Below, piece by piece: positions 62,333-64,000 of a stretch of 64,000 nt of DNA; positions within the stretch are counted from its first letter, which is position 1, and every line of letters starts with the position of its first letter. This stretch comes from Prorocentrum cordatum (lineage: Eukaryota; Sar; Dinophyceae; Prorocentrales; Prorocentraceae). The notes under the pieces are model-generated. The model was not told the origin of the DNA. It made no database searches and saw only the letters and a program-made list of their open reading frames with translations. The stretch spans positions 94,352-158,351 of the forward strand of contig CAUYUJ010017894.1 of assembly GCA_963575745.1 (NCBI GenBank), in the 5' to 3' direction. The position numbers and the translations under genes were made by a program.

Positions 62333-62336
62333 TCAA
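60780..62336 (-). CDS. LINE ORF1 (coiled-coil RNA-binding type), in frame with ORF2
   Basis: 518 open codons; the likely start is ATG 61826 (MAASSAAAVPEVF), giving 348 residues. A predicted coiled coil spans about residues 212-292 of the long frame (EEAMTKGMDKITTLVASLGG through EDQRLQIIQLQQ). PSFVELKGWVTD and VHVEAPPWKKPHLDAAGIF follow and match ORF1 of the 39.65-45.26 kb copy. The upstream part of the frame covers the leader, which has repeated CGCAAACAAGTGCA motifs (62130-62200). ORF1 ends at TAG 60782-60780; ORF2 continues in the same frame with its first conserved residues only about 7 codons later. Confidence 0.85.
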   Translation of the reverse strand: MRKRSLPPALPRPCPVGGLTRAASCSQAACPWPAARGARGDWATSATPALVCGIVCTCLRAGRLHLFAAFCRVELDGTSQSQSIDLDRWGANFGHWEWEYLARQVGRARRDDKDSLVDIPSGPPDLSPTLPHHPVAPYNFHQLSAHLKRTREDRSFCAKWNIPCNISDGKMAASSAAAVPEVFAMDATDMPVPGAKEEEVPEGKRVNIQTVEGLEEAMTKGMDKITTLVASLGGKMTEGFQSTHRSITDLGTQLNARVDSVEKNVQQAMTDIDAITKKVEDQRLQIIQLQQAPAGGAPRAGTSTTASSAETRQSVQNFTPSFVELKGWVTDWRDAEKRQEEMLSQQALNSLLNEVLAGEWFSGVKEFLDLNQSKRFNTGREAWGYSRARLYFQNGVTSDQLWDLRRRLVAAIADNKLQHAPRALKVHVEAPPWKKPHLDAAGIFQAKFKSFKKHHSNLRAETGPPITFMWGSSDHLPPPGKIVAKFSLQNGWEITRAMNQLEPGINIDELRARISSTN

Positions 62337-62366
62337 CCTTTGTTACCGCCGGGGGACTCGTAGAGC
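62333..62366 (+). repeat. Right arm of the hairpin split by the LINE
   Basis: TCAACCTTTGTT then ACCGCCGGGGGACTCGTAG, the second copy of the target duplication plus the right stem. Confidence 0.9.
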
Positions 62367-63466
62367 TTCCTGAGAATATATAATGTGGAACAAAAATTGC
62401 AGAGAACGAATACTTTCCAGCCCAAGAAATTTCAGACCTCTCGATGCAACAGCCGAACGCCCCCGATGCTTCTGGATTGTCTTCTTTACGAGCTCTGTAA
62501 TGCGAATCGACTCCTGTGATTACCACTCAGCCCGAGTTAAGTGCAGGAAACCGACAGGACCTCTCAAGATGACTGGATGACTCGAGCAATACAATAGTTT
62601 TGCGGACCTAGTTCGGGCAGCAGACCGAGTTCCAAGCTCTGGATTCGACAGGCGGACGCGCCTGATGTCTTCAAATCGATTCCTGTGACCACCAGCACTG
62701 TAGCCCCCCTCAGCCCGAGTTGAGTGCAGAAAACCGAGAGCACTTCTCAAGATGACTCGAACAATACGAATAGTTTCGCGATTCTAGATCGGACAGCAGA
62801 CCGAGTTCAGAGCTCTGGAGTCAACAGGCAAATGCGACTGATGATTCTGAATGAGTTTCTGTCAGTATCAGCTCTGTAGCTGTCCTATAGCTCGAGTTAA
62901 GTACAGAAAACCGAGAGCGTCTGTCGAGATGACTCGAATAATACGAATAGGTTTGCGGACCTAGCTCGGCTAGCAGACCGAGTTCAGACCTCTCGATTCA
63001 GCAGGCGAACGCGCCTCATCATTCTGAATCGATTAGCTGTGCTTACTAGTTCTGTAGCTGTCCTAAAGATCGAGTTATGTTCAGAAAACCGTCATCGCGT
63101 GTCAAGATGACTTGAAACAGCCGATCCCGCCCGTGTGCTTTTTGATAGTAATATTCACCCGATCGAGCTGAGATCAAGATGGCGAGCGGGAATAAGATCG
63201 AATATCACGGGAAAAAATACTAGAGTTCTAACGAATGTTCAAATTTTGAAAACATAATTTTCAACTGAGCAAAAGTCAGCAAAAGTTCCGTCGAGATTTT
63301 TCTTGCCAACTAGCTCTCCGGCGCGCCGGAATTACTCTTAAGCTTCCAGCAATAACTTGCTAAGGGAGCTCTACGAGGTATTTCGAGAACAAAATTTTCA
63401 ACCAACCAAAAGTCACCAAAAGGTCCGTCGAGATTTTTCTTGCCAACTAGCTCTCCAGCGCCCCGG
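62367..63466 (+). repeat. Satellite cassette 4
   Basis: Same monomer family (for example AGCAGACCGAGTTCAGAGCT near 62798) and the same closing GATGGCGAGCGGGAATAAGA segment near 63178. Its head hairpin is the one interrupted at 56.5-62.3 kb. Confidence 0.9.
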
Positions 63467-63498
63467 AACTGGGCGCCGGCGGTAAACCGTCAACCTTT
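63467..63498 (+). repeat. Left arm of a hairpin split by a LINE at the window edge
   Basis: GCGCCGGCGGTAAACCGTC then AACCTTTCTT, running into a T tract and TTTGCGTCTTTGCTGGGACC. Confidence 0.88.
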
Positions 63499-64000
63499 CT
63501 TTTTTTTGCGTCTTTGCTGGGACCGTCTTGGCCACTGAGGCCAGGTCCAACAAAGTCTCAGGCAAAACAGAGCCTCTTATTCATCACGCAAGCAGTCAGC
63601 TCTTATACCACACAGCGAAGCTGAAGGAATAAAGAGAATCACATGCCGCAATGACACAATCAAACGCAAAGAACACACAGATAATCGAGGAAGTCAGTGA
63701 GCAGCGAAGCTGCAGGAATATACAAGACACAGAAAAGAAGAAACAATGTGTGTCAAATCACTGCGAATGATCAAAGAAGGTCTGCACAACCTGTGGGAGC
63801 ACCTCGCATATGCGCTCCGCCGCCGATAGCTCCGTATCTGTAACAGTGGCGCTCGGTGGTAGACACCAAGCCGCAAGATACACATCCTTGAAAATGATGT
63901 CGGTCCGCGAGAAGATATACTTGTTTCGCAGACCAATCTGTATCCATGCACCACAGGCACTTCCGCGGCTACAAACTCCCCCATCAAAGCCGGCTTTGAT
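63499..64000 (-). mobile_element. LINE 3' part, continues beyond the window
   Basis: Near-identical to 54789-55283, with a few substitutions such as AAGAACACACAGATAATCG versus AAGTACACACAGAAAACG. The minus-strand frame ends at the window edge inside IKAGFD, the D10-like block of the permuted RNase H. The Glu block (MELSAAER) lies closer to the element's 3' end. Confidence 0.9.

Noticed and set aside
31398-62336. LTR retrotransposon or retrovirus-like element
   Set aside because: There is no LTR pair, protease or integrase. AP endonuclease, RT, A-rich 3' ends, 5' truncation and variable target duplications fit non-LTR elements.

Overview
This looks like a stretch of a large, repeat-rich eukaryotic nuclear genome. 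A dinoflagellate is my best guess. That rests on style only: GC-rich DNA full of degenerate GC-rich tandem arrays, kilobase-scale microsatellites, no compact gene set, and LINE-type retrotransposons as the only convincing coding sequence. I found no intact ordinary host gene, tRNA, rRNA or CRISPR array, and no trans-spliced leader relic that I could recognise.

Region 1 (1-16.7 kb) is almost entirely repeats. It holds four blocks of a degenerate CCAAGAGGCC-type repeat (one inverted), about 27 copies of a 90-bp tandem repeat in two subfamilies, a 33-base A tract, and long AGG, GGTGTT, GGYGYN, CAT, CTC and GAT arrays. Region 2 (16.7-24.6 kb) carries the frameshifted remains, on the minus strand, of one very large protein with an N-terminal zinc finger, a UPF1-like superfamily 1 helicase and further Cys/His-rich segments. 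Region 3 (24.7-29.9 kb) is an old, frameshifted minus-strand LINE with AP endonuclease, reverse transcriptase, a zinc-knuckle region and an RNase H of normal motif order. At about 30.5 kb the base composition drops sharply in GC.

Region 4 (30.5-64 kb) is the most interesting part. It is a field of dispersed repeats carrying a short hairpin (10-bp stem CCGGCGGTRA / TYACCGCCGG), about 170-180-bp satellite cassettes, and a second family of minus-strand LINEs (copies at 31.4-33.06, 39.65-45.26, 54.79-56.23, 56.53-62.33 and 63.5 kb to the window end). These LINEs share several unusual traits. Their RNase H catalytic motifs occur in circularly permuted order (D70-like, D134-like, D10-like, E48-like) in all four copies that reach far enough. 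The reverse transcriptase motif C reads WADN, not YxDD, in both copies that retain it. In the two near-full-length copies ORF1 and ORF2 lie in one reading frame, separated or interrupted only by in-frame stop codons. The copies sit in the loop of the hairpin repeat at one position (NNTT or GGTC, then ACCGCC), with a 12-bp target duplication in the best case. Together this reads as a site-specific LINE lineage with a permuted RNase H and a polyprotein-like layout. Region 3 provides a conventional LINE for comparison in the same window.
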